A stretch of DNA of 64,000 nucleotides from an uncultured Clostridia bacterium. GTDB lineage: Bacteria; Bacillota; Clostridia; Lachnospirales; Anaerotignaceae. Each line of letters opens with the position of its first letter. Positions within the stretch are counted from its first letter, which is position 1. Positions 55,515 to 63,726 of this stretch are shown here, piece after piece. Both the position numbers and the translations under genes were made by a program. The stretch lies in contig CAJUNT010000006.1 of NCBI GenBank assembly GCA_910587735.1, forward strand, positions 62,001-126,000, in the 5' to 3' direction. Under the pieces are notes generated by a model that made no database searches, was not told the origin of the DNA, and worked only from the letters and a program-made list of their open reading frames with translations.

Positions 55515-55718
55515 TTATTTACCAGCCATTTGTTTTTCTTGTGCTTCAATCATTTTTTTCACCATGTATCCGCCTACATAGCCATTTTGTGCTGATGTCA
55601 AATCTCCATTATATCCTTTTTTCAATGGTACACCAATTTCGCTTGCTACTTCATATTTGAATTGTTCTAATGCTGCCATTGCCTCTGGTACTGCTTTTCT
55701 GTTTCTACTTGTCGCCAT
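55515..55718 (-). CDS. Alpha/beta-type small acid-soluble spore protein
   Basis: This 67-residue protein coats and protects spore DNA and supplies amino acids on germination. Signature stretches are EQFKYEVASEIGVPLKKGYN (with the GPR-cleavage site region EIGV) and TSAQNGYVGGYMVKKMIEAQ. The start has a GGGAGG site. It should be controlled by forespore sigma G, but the -10/-35 is not clear by eye. It shows that the organism forms endospores. Confidence 0.97.
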   Translation of the reverse strand: MATSRNRKAVPEAMAALEQFKYEVASEIGVPLKKGYNGDLTSAQNGYVGGYMVKKMIEAQEKQMAGK

Positions 55719-56424
55719 AATTTGTTACCTCCCTAATATAATAATTATCCCATGCAATACAAACAGCACGAATTGTTTCATTACAAAACATTTTTTGTTT
55801 CCTGCTGTTTCATTGCACTATTATTATGACACACACAAAAAAAATCATACAAGCACTTTTTACCACTTTTTTAGACAAATACTAGCAATTTTCATACTTT
55901 TGCTTTACCATGCTAATTATTGTACTAAAAAAAGATAGAGATACCAAAAAATATAAAAAATAAATATCTATCGTTTTTTTGAAAATAAATTCAGTATACA
56001 AAGCATTTTCTATTTTTTATAATAAAAGTATTCATATAAATATGATATCAAAAACAAACAAAGCAATAAAACAATATGATTTCTGCTTATTTTTTATAAA
56101 ATCCATTTTTAAAAATAGAAATATCATTTATACAAAATAGTTTTATGATTTAAAATTGTTCTGATAAAAATACAAATTCACTGAAATTTTATTCATTATA
56201 AAATACCATTTCAGTACTTATCATGCATGAGGCATAATAAAATGTGCATAAAAAACGACTTGATTTTTTGTTTATTTTGTTTTAGTATTTTTCCATGCTA
56301 CAAAACAGCATAACAAAATTATTTTAAAAGGAGTGAAAAAAGTTTTTTATTGCATTTATATTTTTTATTTTTTGAAACATATGCAATCATATTTTATAAC
56401 ACAACACTATAAGGGAGGAATATT
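55719..56424. other. Long divergent intergenic region
   Basis: These 706 bases separate the SASP start from the second symporter. They are AT-rich. A hairpin with GATAGAGATA...TATCTATC flanked by A/T runs is seen at about 55931-55982. No open frame with a ribosome binding site, riboswitch or repeat was recognised. Confidence 0.5.
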
Positions 56425-57837
56425 ATGGGAGAATTTGCAGAAACTTTAAACGGCTATGTCAGCATTGTAAATGGCTGGGTATGGGGTCCAGTGATGTTAA
56501 TATTATTATTTGGCACACATGTTATTTTAACAATTAGAACAAGAGTAATACAAACACATATTTTTAAAGCAATCAAACTCTCTGTTACAAAAGATACTTT
56601 AGCAGAGGGTGATATTAGCCAATTTGGTGCGCTGACTACGGCACTTGCTGCTACAATAGGTACTGGAAATATTGTAGGTGTTGCAACAGCAGTTGCAGTG
56701 GGAGGTCCTGGAGCAGTATTATGGTGCTGGCTCACTGGTGTTGTAGGCATTGCAACAAAATACGGTGAAGCATTACTTGCTGTAAAATACAGAGTCAAAA
56801 CAAATGATGGTACTATGCTTGGTGGTCCTATGTATGCATTAGAATTAGGTGTCGGGGAAAAATATGGCAAATCATTTGGCAGAATATGTGGCATTATATT
56901 TGCTCTTTTAGCTGGTATTGCCTCATTTGGTATAGGAAATATGACACAAGGCAATTCTATTTCTGGTATGGTACAAAATAATTTTCATGTTCCTAATTGG
57001 ATAACAGGATTAGTATTAGCAGTATTAACAGGTGTTGTTGTAATAGGTGGTGTCAAATCTATAGCAACAATTTGCGAAAAATTAGTACCTTTAATGGCAT
57101 TTTTCTATATTATTGGCTGTATTGCTATTATTTGTATTAACCGTGCTTATATACTGCCTGCATTAAAAGAAATTTTTTCAAGTGCATTTTCGGCACGTGC
57201 TGCTGGAGGTGGTTTTGTAGGTGCATCTGTTATTACAGCTGCTCGTTATGGTATTGCAAGAGGATTATTTTCAAATGAGTCTGGCTTAGGTTCTGCTCCT
57301 ATTGCGGCGGCAGCAGCACAAACAAGAAATCCTGTTCGCCAGGCATTAGTTGGTATGACTGGTACATTTTGGGATACTGTCATTGTTTGTGCATTAACAG
57401 GTATTGTACTTGTTTCTAGTATTATAAAAGACCCTGTGGCATTAGAAGGACTTTCTGGCGGTGATTTAACATCAGGCGCATTTAATGCTATTCCTGGTGT
57501 TGGTCCTATTGTATTGACAATCGGCTTAATTACATTTGCATGGTCTACAATATTGGGCTGGTCTTATTATGGCGAGAGAGCATGGGAATACTTATTAGGT
57601 AAAAAAGCAATATTTCCTTATAGAGTACTTTGGGTATTAGTCGTATTTGTAGGCTGCGTCACAGCGCTTGACCTTGTTTGGAATATTGCCGATACATTAA
57701 ATGCTTGTATGGCTTTCCCTAATTTAATATCATTACTACTTTTAAGTGGTGTAATTGTGAGTGAAACTAGAAAATATCTTTGGGAAGATAACTTGGACAC
57801 AAATTCCACTGATGTTATCCCTCAAATTAAAAATTAA
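56425..57837 (+). CDS. AGCS-family Na+:alanine/glycine symporter (second copy)
   Basis: This 470-residue paralogue of the protein at 45103 has the same motifs: ALTTALAATIGTGNIVGVATAV, GGPGAVLWCWLTGVVGIATK, ARGLFSNESGLGSAPIAAAA and FAWSTILGWSYYGERAWEYL. The two share most positions by eye, with differences concentrated at the N-terminus and in loops (for example VGEKYGKSFGRICGII). The start has an AAGGGAGGAA site. A terminator follows. Confidence 0.94.
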   Translation: MGEFAETLNGYVSIVNGWVWGPVMLILLFGTHVILTIRTRVIQTHIFKAIKLSVTKDTLAEGDISQFGALTTALAATIGTGNIVGVATAVAVGGPGAVLWCWLTGVVGIATKYGEALLAVKYRVKTNDGTMLGGPMYALELGVGEKYGKSFGRICGIIFALLAGIASFGIGNMTQGNSISGMVQNNFHVPNWITGLVLAVLTGVVVIGGVKSIATICEKLVPLMAFFYIIGCIAIICINRAYILPALKEIFSSAFSARAAGGGFVGASVITAARYGIARGLFSNESGLGSAPIAAAAAQTRNPVRQALVGMTGTFWDTVIVCALTGIVLVSSIIKDPVALEGLSGGDLTSGAFNAIPGVGPIVLTIGLITFAWSTILGWSYYGERAWEYLLGKKAIFPYRVLWVLVVFVGCVTALDLVWNIADTLNACMAFPNLISLLLLSGVIVSETRKYLWEDNLDTNSTDVIPQIKN

Positions 57838-57882
57838 ATACAATATATTATATTGCCAACCCATTTCATTATTATTTTTATA

Positions 57883-57923
57883 CCCCCTGTAAACAATATG
57901 ATGTTGTTTATGGGGGATTTTTA
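57883..57923 (+). terminator. Terminator after the second AGCS symporter gene
   Basis: The stem CCCCCTGTAAACAA pairs with TTGTTTATGGGGG with one mismatch, and the hairpin is followed by ATTTTTATT on the plus strand. Confidence 0.85.
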
Positions 57924-58015
57924 TTACTTTTTCAGTGTACTATATGCAAATCATCATATTATATCTATTTTCTGCATACAATAAATAAAATATAATATAA
58001 AAAACTGGTGATATT

Positions 58016-58909
58016 ATGCAAAAAAAAGTTGCTATTTACTGTCGTATTTCCAATCAATACCATACAAATAGCGAAAGCATACAAAATCAAAAACAAATAT
58101 TAAAAAATTATGCTCAAAAAAAACGTTGGATGATTTATGATATTTATTGTGATGAAAATTATTCTGGATTATACGACAATCGTCCAGATTTTAAACGTAT
58201 GTTAAACGATGCAGAAAATGGTTGTTTTTCTATTATACTTTGTAAAACACAATCCCGTTTTACAAGAAATATTGTAACAGCAGAAAAATATTTACATCAT
58301 TTATTTCCTGCATGGGGGATACAATTCGTAACGATTGTGGAACATATAAACAGTAATGATAGACAAAATAAAAAAACAATGCAAATCAACAGCCTTATTA
58401 ATGAATGGTATTGTGAAGAATTATCTGAAAATATTAAAAAAGTATTTCGGCAAAAGCAAAAACAAGGTCAATTTTTAGGAAATTATGCACCCTATGGCTA
58501 TCAAAAAAGCAGTGAAAATAAGCATAAATTAGTAATTGATAAAAATACTGCACATATAATACAATTTATATTTGAACAATATGCCTATCAAAAAAAATCA
58601 TATGCTACAATCGCGCAAATGCTTACAAGTCAAAATATCCCTACTCCCTCACAATACAAAATGTTACAAGGGAAAGATATGGGAAGAAAAGGCATAAAAC
58701 AATATGGCGTGTGGTCGGCATCAACTATACGAAATATACTGCATAATGGTGTTTATATTGGACATATGATACAAAATAAAGAAAATAAAATCAATTTTAA
58801 ATGTAAAAAAGTTGTTGGTGTGTCAAAAGAAAATTGGATTGTGGCAAAAAATACACATGAGCCAATTATTACATATGATTTATTTATGCTGTGTCAAAAA
58901 AATAGATAA
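58016..58909 (+). CDS. Short large-serine-recombinase-like protein
   Basis: This 297-residue site-specific recombinase has a resolvase catalytic domain (about 4-140). The active-site context is AIYCRISNQ (catalytic Ser), with a DENYSGLYDNRPDF stretch and KTQSRFTRN. A recombinase domain follows (about 165-270: YAPYGYQKSS, IFEQYAYQKKSYATIAQML and SASTIRNILHNGVYIGH). It lacks the zinc-ribbon and coiled-coil parts of the 450-550-residue enzymes, so it is truncated or a compact form. It converges on the split flagellin, with a shared terminator in between. The ribosome binding site (CTGGTGAT) is weak. Confidence 0.85.
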   Translation: MQKKVAIYCRISNQYHTNSESIQNQKQILKNYAQKKRWMIYDIYCDENYSGLYDNRPDFKRMLNDAENGCFSIILCKTQSRFTRNIVTAEKYLHHLFPAWGIQFVTIVEHINSNDRQNKKTMQINSLINEWYCEELSENIKKVFRQKQKQGQFLGNYAPYGYQKSSENKHKLVIDKNTAHIIQFIFEQYAYQKKSYATIAQMLTSQNIPTPSQYKMLQGKDMGRKGIKQYGVWSASTIRNILHNGVYIGHMIQNKENKINFKCKKVVGVSKENWIVAKNTHEPIITYDLFMLCQKNR

Positions 58910-58955
58910 ATGATAAAAGGTATCAATTCGCATAAATTGATACCTTTTTATCATT
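58909..58955. terminator. Bidirectional terminator between recombinase and flagellin
   Basis: A stem of about 20 bp, with arms TGATAAAAGGTATCAATT and AATTGATACCTTTTTATCA, contains one bulge and a CGCATA-type loop. It lies between the converging genes and overlaps both stop regions. Confidence 0.85.
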
Positions 58956-60037
58956 TATTGTAATAGTTGTAATACTTGTTGAGGCAAAACATTTGCTTGT
59001 GAGAGCATTGCCTGTTGTGCCTGTGTCAATATTTCAAGTTTGACTTGATTCATCATTTCATGAGCTATATTAGTATCTCTTATTAAACTTTCTGAACTTG
59101 TCAAATTCTCCTCATAACTCGCCAATTCATTAAAAGAGTATTCTAAACGGTTATAATCTGCTCCAAGTATTCCCCTTGCTGATGCAATAGCCATGTTTGC
59201 ATCATCAACACGTATCAGCCAATCTGTAGCGTCTTGTTCAGGGTCATTTAGGTCTACTACTTCGGGTGGATTCAAACGTAAATAGGTTAAATCTAAATAA
59301 GGCAGATGAATGGGTATAAATTGTGGTTCTGGTTCAGAGCCAACAAAAATTTTAACCTCAGAATTATGAAAGCCTACAGAATTTTCTCCTCCTGGAAGTA
59401 TCAAATCCTCATTTTCAAATGTGTCATAAACAAAATTAGATTCTACACCTGTCTGCACTTTACCAATATAAAATTTATTTGGGTCATTAAAGTCTTTTAT
59501 TTCGCCACGACGTTTATCACGAGCAATCAGAGTTGTAGGTGGTTCTCCTACCTCTACCGCTGTATAATGGTTTAAAGAAGGACTTACTTGACGAACAATA
59601 TCCTCTACAATTTTATCGCCACTCGTAATTTTAGATAACTCTACTGGTATATTGTGAATGGTACGTATTTCTCCTGTTTCTTCATCAAGACGCTCAAATT
59701 TTAGTGGTACAGTTCCATCATTTTCCCAGCAAAAAAATACATTGATATACTCACCTGCACAAGTAGCGCAGTTAATTCGGAATCCTTTACCTAACAATGT
59801 TTCCACATTATCAGAAGTAATAGAAGAAAAGTCTAACTCTTTATGAGAATAGCCAACATTTTTACCACCCGAAAATTTTGCAGGGCTATCTGCCATAATG
59901 CCCTCTGCACCATCTGTAACACGAACATCTTGACGTGGTTCTTTTGTAAATGTAATTTTCATAATACCATTACTATCAATAGATACTTTATATGGATTGT
60001 TATTAGCATCTGAAGTATTTGACATAGCTTGCTGCAT
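58955..60037 (-). CDS. Flagellin C-terminal fragment
   Basis: This is the 3' part of the split flagellin. The last 100 residues form the flagellin C-terminal D1/D0 region: MAIASARGILGADYNRLEYS, then LIRDTNIAHEMMNQVKLEIL and QQAMLSQANVLPQQVLQLLQ. The first ATG is at 60037. The same frame continues upstream through NSLQKAM and GSTGQHGDYTDID to 60119, where the inserted element begins. It lacks an independent convincing ribosome binding site. Residues KGFRINCATC repeat a motif (GKGFSVAVGYF) near the end of the N-terminal fragment. It is not functional alone unless the insert is removed. Confidence 0.85.
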   Translation of the reverse strand: MQQAMSNTSDANNNPYKVSIDSNGIMKITFTKEPRQDVRVTDGAEGIMADSPAKFSGGKNVGYSHKELDFSSITSDNVETLLGKGFRINCATCAGEYINVFFCWENDGTVPLKFERLDEETGEIRTIHNIPVELSKITSGDKIVEDIVRQVSPSLNHYTAVEVGEPPTTLIARDKRRGEIKDFNDPNKFYIGKVQTGVESNFVYDTFENEDLILPGGENSVGFHNSEVKIFVGSEPEPQFIPIHLPYLDLTYLRLNPPEVVDLNDPEQDATDWLIRVDDANMAIASARGILGADYNRLEYSFNELASYEENLTSSESLIRDTNIAHEMMNQVKLEILTQAQQAMLSQANVLPQQVLQLLQ

Positions 60038-60119
60038 TGCCTTTTGTAATGAATTATAATCTGTACAACTTGAAATATCAATATCTGTATAATCTCCATG
60101 CTGTCCTGTACTACCATTA

Positions 60120-60297
60120 CTGACACTCCCATACCTAAAGGCATGGGGTTCTTAATTACATAAACTTCTAAATATACTCGAAAGCATATAAAACTAATCT
60201 ATTTCATTAAGACTTTCACTATCAAAGATACCTTTGTATCCATTAGCGATAGTATGAGGCTCGTATCAAAACCTTTTATTTTTATGGTTTCATTATA
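60120..60297 (-). ncRNA. Putative omega-RNA-like transcript of the IS605-type element
   Basis: Starting just after a promoter, the minus-strand transcript would fold ACTATC/GATAGT around GATAC/GTATC (60218-60253). It then reads TTAAGAACCCC and the right-end hairpin, and runs out into flagellin sequence GTAATGGTAGTACAGG. TnpB guide RNAs (omega-RNAs) end at the right end of the element with a guide taken from the flank, so this resembles an orphan omega-RNA. This is an inference from layout, with no sequence-family match made. Confidence 0.4.
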
Positions 60298-60320
60298 CCA
60301 TTTCTTGTTCATAAAAGCAA
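60292..60320 (-). promoter_or_regulatory. Sigma-A promoter inside the IS605-type element
   Basis: On the minus strand TTGCTT (60315-60320) and TATAAT (60292-60297) are 17 bases apart. The promoter faces the right end of the element and the flagellin C-terminal fragment. Confidence 0.65.
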
Positions 60321-60385
60321 CATTAACATATATCAATAAAAAAAAATGCTTTCATCCCACCCCTAAAGGAGTGGGCTTTTCGCAT

Positions 60386-62332
60386 TTAGCTTGTAAACTC
60401 ATATCTTTTATAAGTATAAGAGAAGTAACCAACTGCAACGCTAAAACCTTTTCCTATCAATTTATTGATATCTAATGGCTTACCTAAATCAAATGACACT
60501 TCAGCTTCTCTGGTAAATGTACTAAATATTCCTAATTGAGAGCTACTGCCACCAGTTCCTGATGTATATTTATAAGGTGAAACAGTAACTGCTTCTCCAT
60601 AAACATAGGAACTTAAATTTAATTTATCTCCAATATTATTAGCTGTAACATTTAATGTATTTCCACTGACTGTTACAGTTCCTCCTCTTCCTTGTGCATA
60701 ATTTTGAATTTTACTCAAAATATCCTTCTTTATATCATCTGCTGATTTTCCGTTGGTATCATATCTTACTGGAGTATAAAGAGAAGAATACTGTGTATTT
60801 TTATAATCTCCATGCGTCAACGGATTTTTTGAGCTGTCATAATATAAATAAGTCGTGCTTCCCAACCTAAAAGAAAGAGGTGTATTCAAATTGGAGGGAA
60901 TTGTTATTGTCGTTTTTTCAGGTACTTCATGAGTCGATGGAGTAGTCTGAATATTGATTCCAAGTGCAGTGCTTGTCCATTTATTTCCATATTCTGTTTT
61001 GCCTCCAGAATTTGGAACAACTTTCTCTGAAAATGATATCGTTGCATTATATTGTATTGATGAGAAAGGTGCTTTTATACTAACATCTAAATTTTGTGTG
61101 GTATTATTGTATTTTGCTGTATATTCAATACCATTCACTGTTCCGCTTATCGCAGTAGCAAGCGCATTGCCCAAACCTGCTTTTGTCATACCTACTGTAA
61201 TAGGAGGATTAAGTGTACTTAAGTCAATCGTTCGTCTTGTTGAACTGTTCACATTAAATTCAAGTTTGTTTTGCAGAAGATTATCCACTTGTGTCTGATT
61301 TAATGCTCCTGTGATACTTTGTAGTGATATTGTTCCTGTAACTGTTTCAGAATAATTAGGCTGATTATTTACTGCACCTATGTTATCCACTTGAAAAATA
61401 GAGACATCTCCAAGAGGATTTTGAGCAATCTGGTCATTCATACACTCAGCGTCACCATCTGTCGCTAAATAATTTGTCACTCTCCCATCAGCATCTACGG
61501 TATAAGATAAAGGCTTAAGCCTTGCTGTTAAAGTTACAGTTCTTCCATCAATTTCCACTTCTCCTATATCAGAAGAATAATATTTTATTGCCTCTAATGC
61601 AGTTTGTACTGTGTTATACGTCTTCAAATCTATTACTCTAGTATTAGCACTATTAGTAATATTAGAGGAAGCACTTAATGTGCTTGAAAATAAATAAGTT
61701 TCATTCTTAATTTTAATAGATTTCCCTTCTAGTGTATTAATATCATTTAAATCAATACTGTTAGCAAGTGTAAATGTTGTTTTTGCTGGTTGTGCCTTGG
61801 GTGCTGGGTCAAAGTCTTCAGATTTTATAAATGTCATTTCGCCCCATGTTGCAAACTCACCAGGAGGCAATTTATCAAAATTTTCTACTCTTTCATAATA
61901 ATAATCTTCATAAATCTCACCACGAAACAAAGGAATACTATTAAATTTTGTTCCAGCAGTAATACGGTCAATTTCTTCAAAAAGTTGATTCATTTCATCA
62001 CTAAATTTATCTCGTTCTAATTCGCCATATGTGCCGTTTTGTGCCTGAACGCACAAAGAATGTGCACGACGCAACATAGTATTTACTTCCTCCAAAGCTG
62101 CGTCAGCAGTTTGTGCTAAATTAATACCCTCTTGTATGTTATTTTGACAGCGACTCAATTCTGTTATTTGAGCTCGCATACTTTCTGATATACTCAGCCC
62201 AGCCGCATCATCTGCTGCTCTATTAATGCGAAATCCTGAAGACAACTTTTCTAAATTTTTCGACATTTCTCTAGTCGTTTTGTTTCTTGCATTCATCGCA
62301 CGCAAAGATGAGCCATTCGTTCGTATAATCAT
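60386..62332 (-). CDS. Flagellin N-terminal fragment (split gene)
   Basis: This 648-residue product contains the flagellin N-terminal D0/D1 region: IIRTNGSSLRAMNARNKTTR, then LSSGFRINRAADDAAGLSIS, SESMRAQITELSRCQNNIQE and NLAQTADAALEEVNTMLRRA. A long hypervariable beta-rich central region follows. Translation ends YKRYEFTS at a stop supplied by the inserted element. The intact gene would encode about 1034 residues, large for a flagellin. The frame is open to 62449, but the ATG at 62332 has a GAAGGGAAG site and gives the family start. No HExxH metallopeptidase motif of flagellinolysins was found. Confidence 0.88.
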   Translation of the reverse strand: MIIRTNGSSLRAMNARNKTTREMSKNLEKLSSGFRINRAADDAAGLSISESMRAQITELSRCQNNIQEGINLAQTADAALEEVNTMLRRAHSLCVQAQNGTYGELERDKFSDEMNQLFEEIDRITAGTKFNSIPLFRGEIYEDYYYERVENFDKLPPGEFATWGEMTFIKSEDFDPAPKAQPAKTTFTLANSIDLNDINTLEGKSIKIKNETYLFSSTLSASSNITNSANTRVIDLKTYNTVQTALEAIKYYSSDIGEVEIDGRTVTLTARLKPLSYTVDADGRVTNYLATDGDAECMNDQIAQNPLGDVSIFQVDNIGAVNNQPNYSETVTGTISLQSITGALNQTQVDNLLQNKLEFNVNSSTRRTIDLSTLNPPITVGMTKAGLGNALATAISGTVNGIEYTAKYNNTTQNLDVSIKAPFSSIQYNATISFSEKVVPNSGGKTEYGNKWTSTALGINIQTTPSTHEVPEKTTITIPSNLNTPLSFRLGSTTYLYYDSSKNPLTHGDYKNTQYSSLYTPVRYDTNGKSADDIKKDILSKIQNYAQGRGGTVTVSGNTLNVTANNIGDKLNLSSYVYGEAVTVSPYKYTSGTGGSSSQLGIFSTFTREAEVSFDLGKPLDINKLIGKGFSVAVGYFSYTYKRYEFTS

Positions 62333-63080
62333 AATGCCACTTCCCTTCGTAAAATTATATTTTTCAGAATAAAAAGTCTTTAAAAATTTTTTGAAAAAAG
62401 TACTTAGCAGTCCATATTTATCTGTCGAATATATGTAAGCAGGTGACATTTAAGTAACTTTAGTATTTTTATAATGGAAAAGTATACCTTTTAAAAAAGC
62501 ATTTTTTTTGCATATTTTTCATTTTTATTAGACAATTTAAACAAATTATTTCATAGTAAATGTATAAAAATATATGAAAATTGCACTTGTTTTTGTAGCA
62601 GTATAAAATTTCTTAAAAAGTATACCTTTTCCAAAAGCATTTTTATAAAATATATTACAGTATTTTTTTCACAATACCACACATTATATGTTATAAATTT
62701 CACATTTATTTATAACTAATTTGTAGTATAGCACTATTCTTTTGTATTCTGTCATTTTATTGTAGTATATCACGAATAGAAAAAGATAGCAATATGCCAT
62801 AAATAACTAAAATATCGCACAATAGTAATGTAAATGGCATAAATACAAATACTATCAGTCTATATTTTATACTAAATCCTCACAATATATAACTTTTTAC
62901 TATCATTTCGAGTATATATTTGTCCCTTTTAAAATAAGTGTTGCTGGGATATAACTTTAGTGTTTTCACTAAAACGCTCAATAAATATGCAACTATATCC
63001 CAAATGTTAATATGTGTTGCTTGTGGCAATGGACAGTTTTACCTATAATAGTGGTAACAACTGAAAGGAGGTGATTCCTT
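62333..63080. other. Divergent intergenic region with repeats
   Basis: These 748 bases separate flagellin and the XRE gene. Direct repeats AAAAGTATACCTTTT(NN)AAAAGCATTTTT lie at about 62477-62508 and 62616-62645, both containing the palindrome GTATAC. A long inverted repeat, TGGGATATA (62945-62953) / TATATCCCA (62993-63001), encloses an inner TAGTG/CACTA hairpin. No gene is seen. A flagellar sigma-28 promoter was not recognised. Confidence 0.5.
63021..63049 (+). promoter_or_regulatory. Promoter of the XRE regulator gene
   Basis: TTGTGG (63021-63026) and TATAAT (63044-63049) are separated by 17 bases, just upstream of an AAAGGAGGTGAT ribosome binding site. Confidence 0.7.
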
Positions 63081-63587
63081 ATGCTTAACGAAAATATTAA
63101 AGCAATCAGAAAATCAAAAGGACTTTCGCAAACAGAACTTGCCATCAAGTTGAACGTGGTGCGACAAACGGTTTCTAAATGGGAACAAGGATTGTCAGTT
63201 CCTGATTCTGATATGTTGCTCTCCATATCGGAAGCACTTGAAACACCCGTGAATATATTGCTTGGGGAAACTGTCATTGAGTCGGAAGTTGATGACTTAA
63301 AAGCGATTTCCGCAAAACTGGAGGTGATAAACACGCATATTGCACAGAGAAAAACCACAAGAAAAAGAATCCTACATTGGTCTCTTATTTCATTGTGCGT
63401 TATTATAGCAGCAATTTTTGCAATCTTATTAGTATTAGAGAGTTCTTATTTGGGATGGGATTATAGTAATACTGAGACCGCCATTCTTGGAGTAGTAGTT
63501 CATTCATTTGAGTGGCTGTTTGTCAGAGTAGCGCCGGCTATTATTATTGGTGCAATGATTGGAATTTTCTTAACACGAGAAAAATAA
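63081..63587 (+). CDS. XRE-family regulator with membrane helices
   Basis: This 168-residue protein has an N-terminal Cro/C1-type helix-turn-helix (NIKAIRKSKGLSQTELAIKL and RQTVSKWEQGLSVPDSDMLL, about residues 5-58). A linker is followed by two hydrophobic helices (about 95-118 and 133-160). Such membrane-tethered XRE proteins are common in Firmicutes. The regulatory target is unknown, and the protein may autoregulate through the inverted repeat upstream. Codon use looks less AT-rich than neighbouring genes, hinting at recent acquisition. A terminator follows. Confidence 0.88.
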   Translation: MLNENIKAIRKSKGLSQTELAIKLNVVRQTVSKWEQGLSVPDSDMLLSISEALETPVNILLGETVIESEVDDLKAISAKLEVINTHIAQRKTTRKRILHWSLISLCVIIAAIFAILLVLESSYLGWDYSNTETAILGVVVHSFEWLFVRVAPAIIIGAMIGIFLTREK

Positions 63588-63622
63588 TAAAACTATTGAA
63601 TTTTTTATTATTTTATTTAATG

Positions 63623-63658
63623 TACAGGGGGCTGTTATACTCAGCCACCCTGTATTTT
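63623..63658 (+). terminator. Terminator after the XRE gene
   Basis: The stem TACAGGGGGCTG (63623-63634) pairs with CAGCCACCCTGTA (63642-63654) with one mismatch, followed by TTTTAT on the plus strand. Confidence 0.8.
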
Positions 63659-63726
63659 ATATACGTAAACTCGTCATTTTGACGGAGAATTAAAAAAATA
63701 GGACTTTAGTGACATCAATCTGAATA

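Larger units (their letters stand above)
60120..60392 (-). mobile_element. Transposase-less IS200/IS605-type element in flagellin
   Basis: This 273-bp segment interrupts flagellin after TTAC (minus-strand reading). It begins near a hairpin formed by CCCACTCC and GGGGTGGG (60356-60375) and ends after the hairpin CCATGCC/GGTATGG (60128-60147) followed by GTGTCA(G). Subterminal imperfect hairpins, a TTAC-like left flank and no target duplication are IS200/IS605 traits. It has no transposase or TnpB. Excision of exactly 273 bp restores the frame. Junction placement is uncertain by one or two bases. Confidence 0.75.

Noticed and set aside
59959..60144. 61-codon minus-strand ORF crossing the right end of the flagellin insert
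   Set aside because: It is in a different frame from flagellin, runs through the hairpin, and has no ribosome binding site.
60120..60392. Group I intron/IStron inside flagellin
   Set aside because: The segment is too short for a typical IStron and I could not find a group I core; the splicing test is listed as an open check instead.
60386..62332. Flagellinolysin (metallopeptidase in the variable domain of flagellin)
   Set aside because: No HExxH motif is present in either flagellin fragment.
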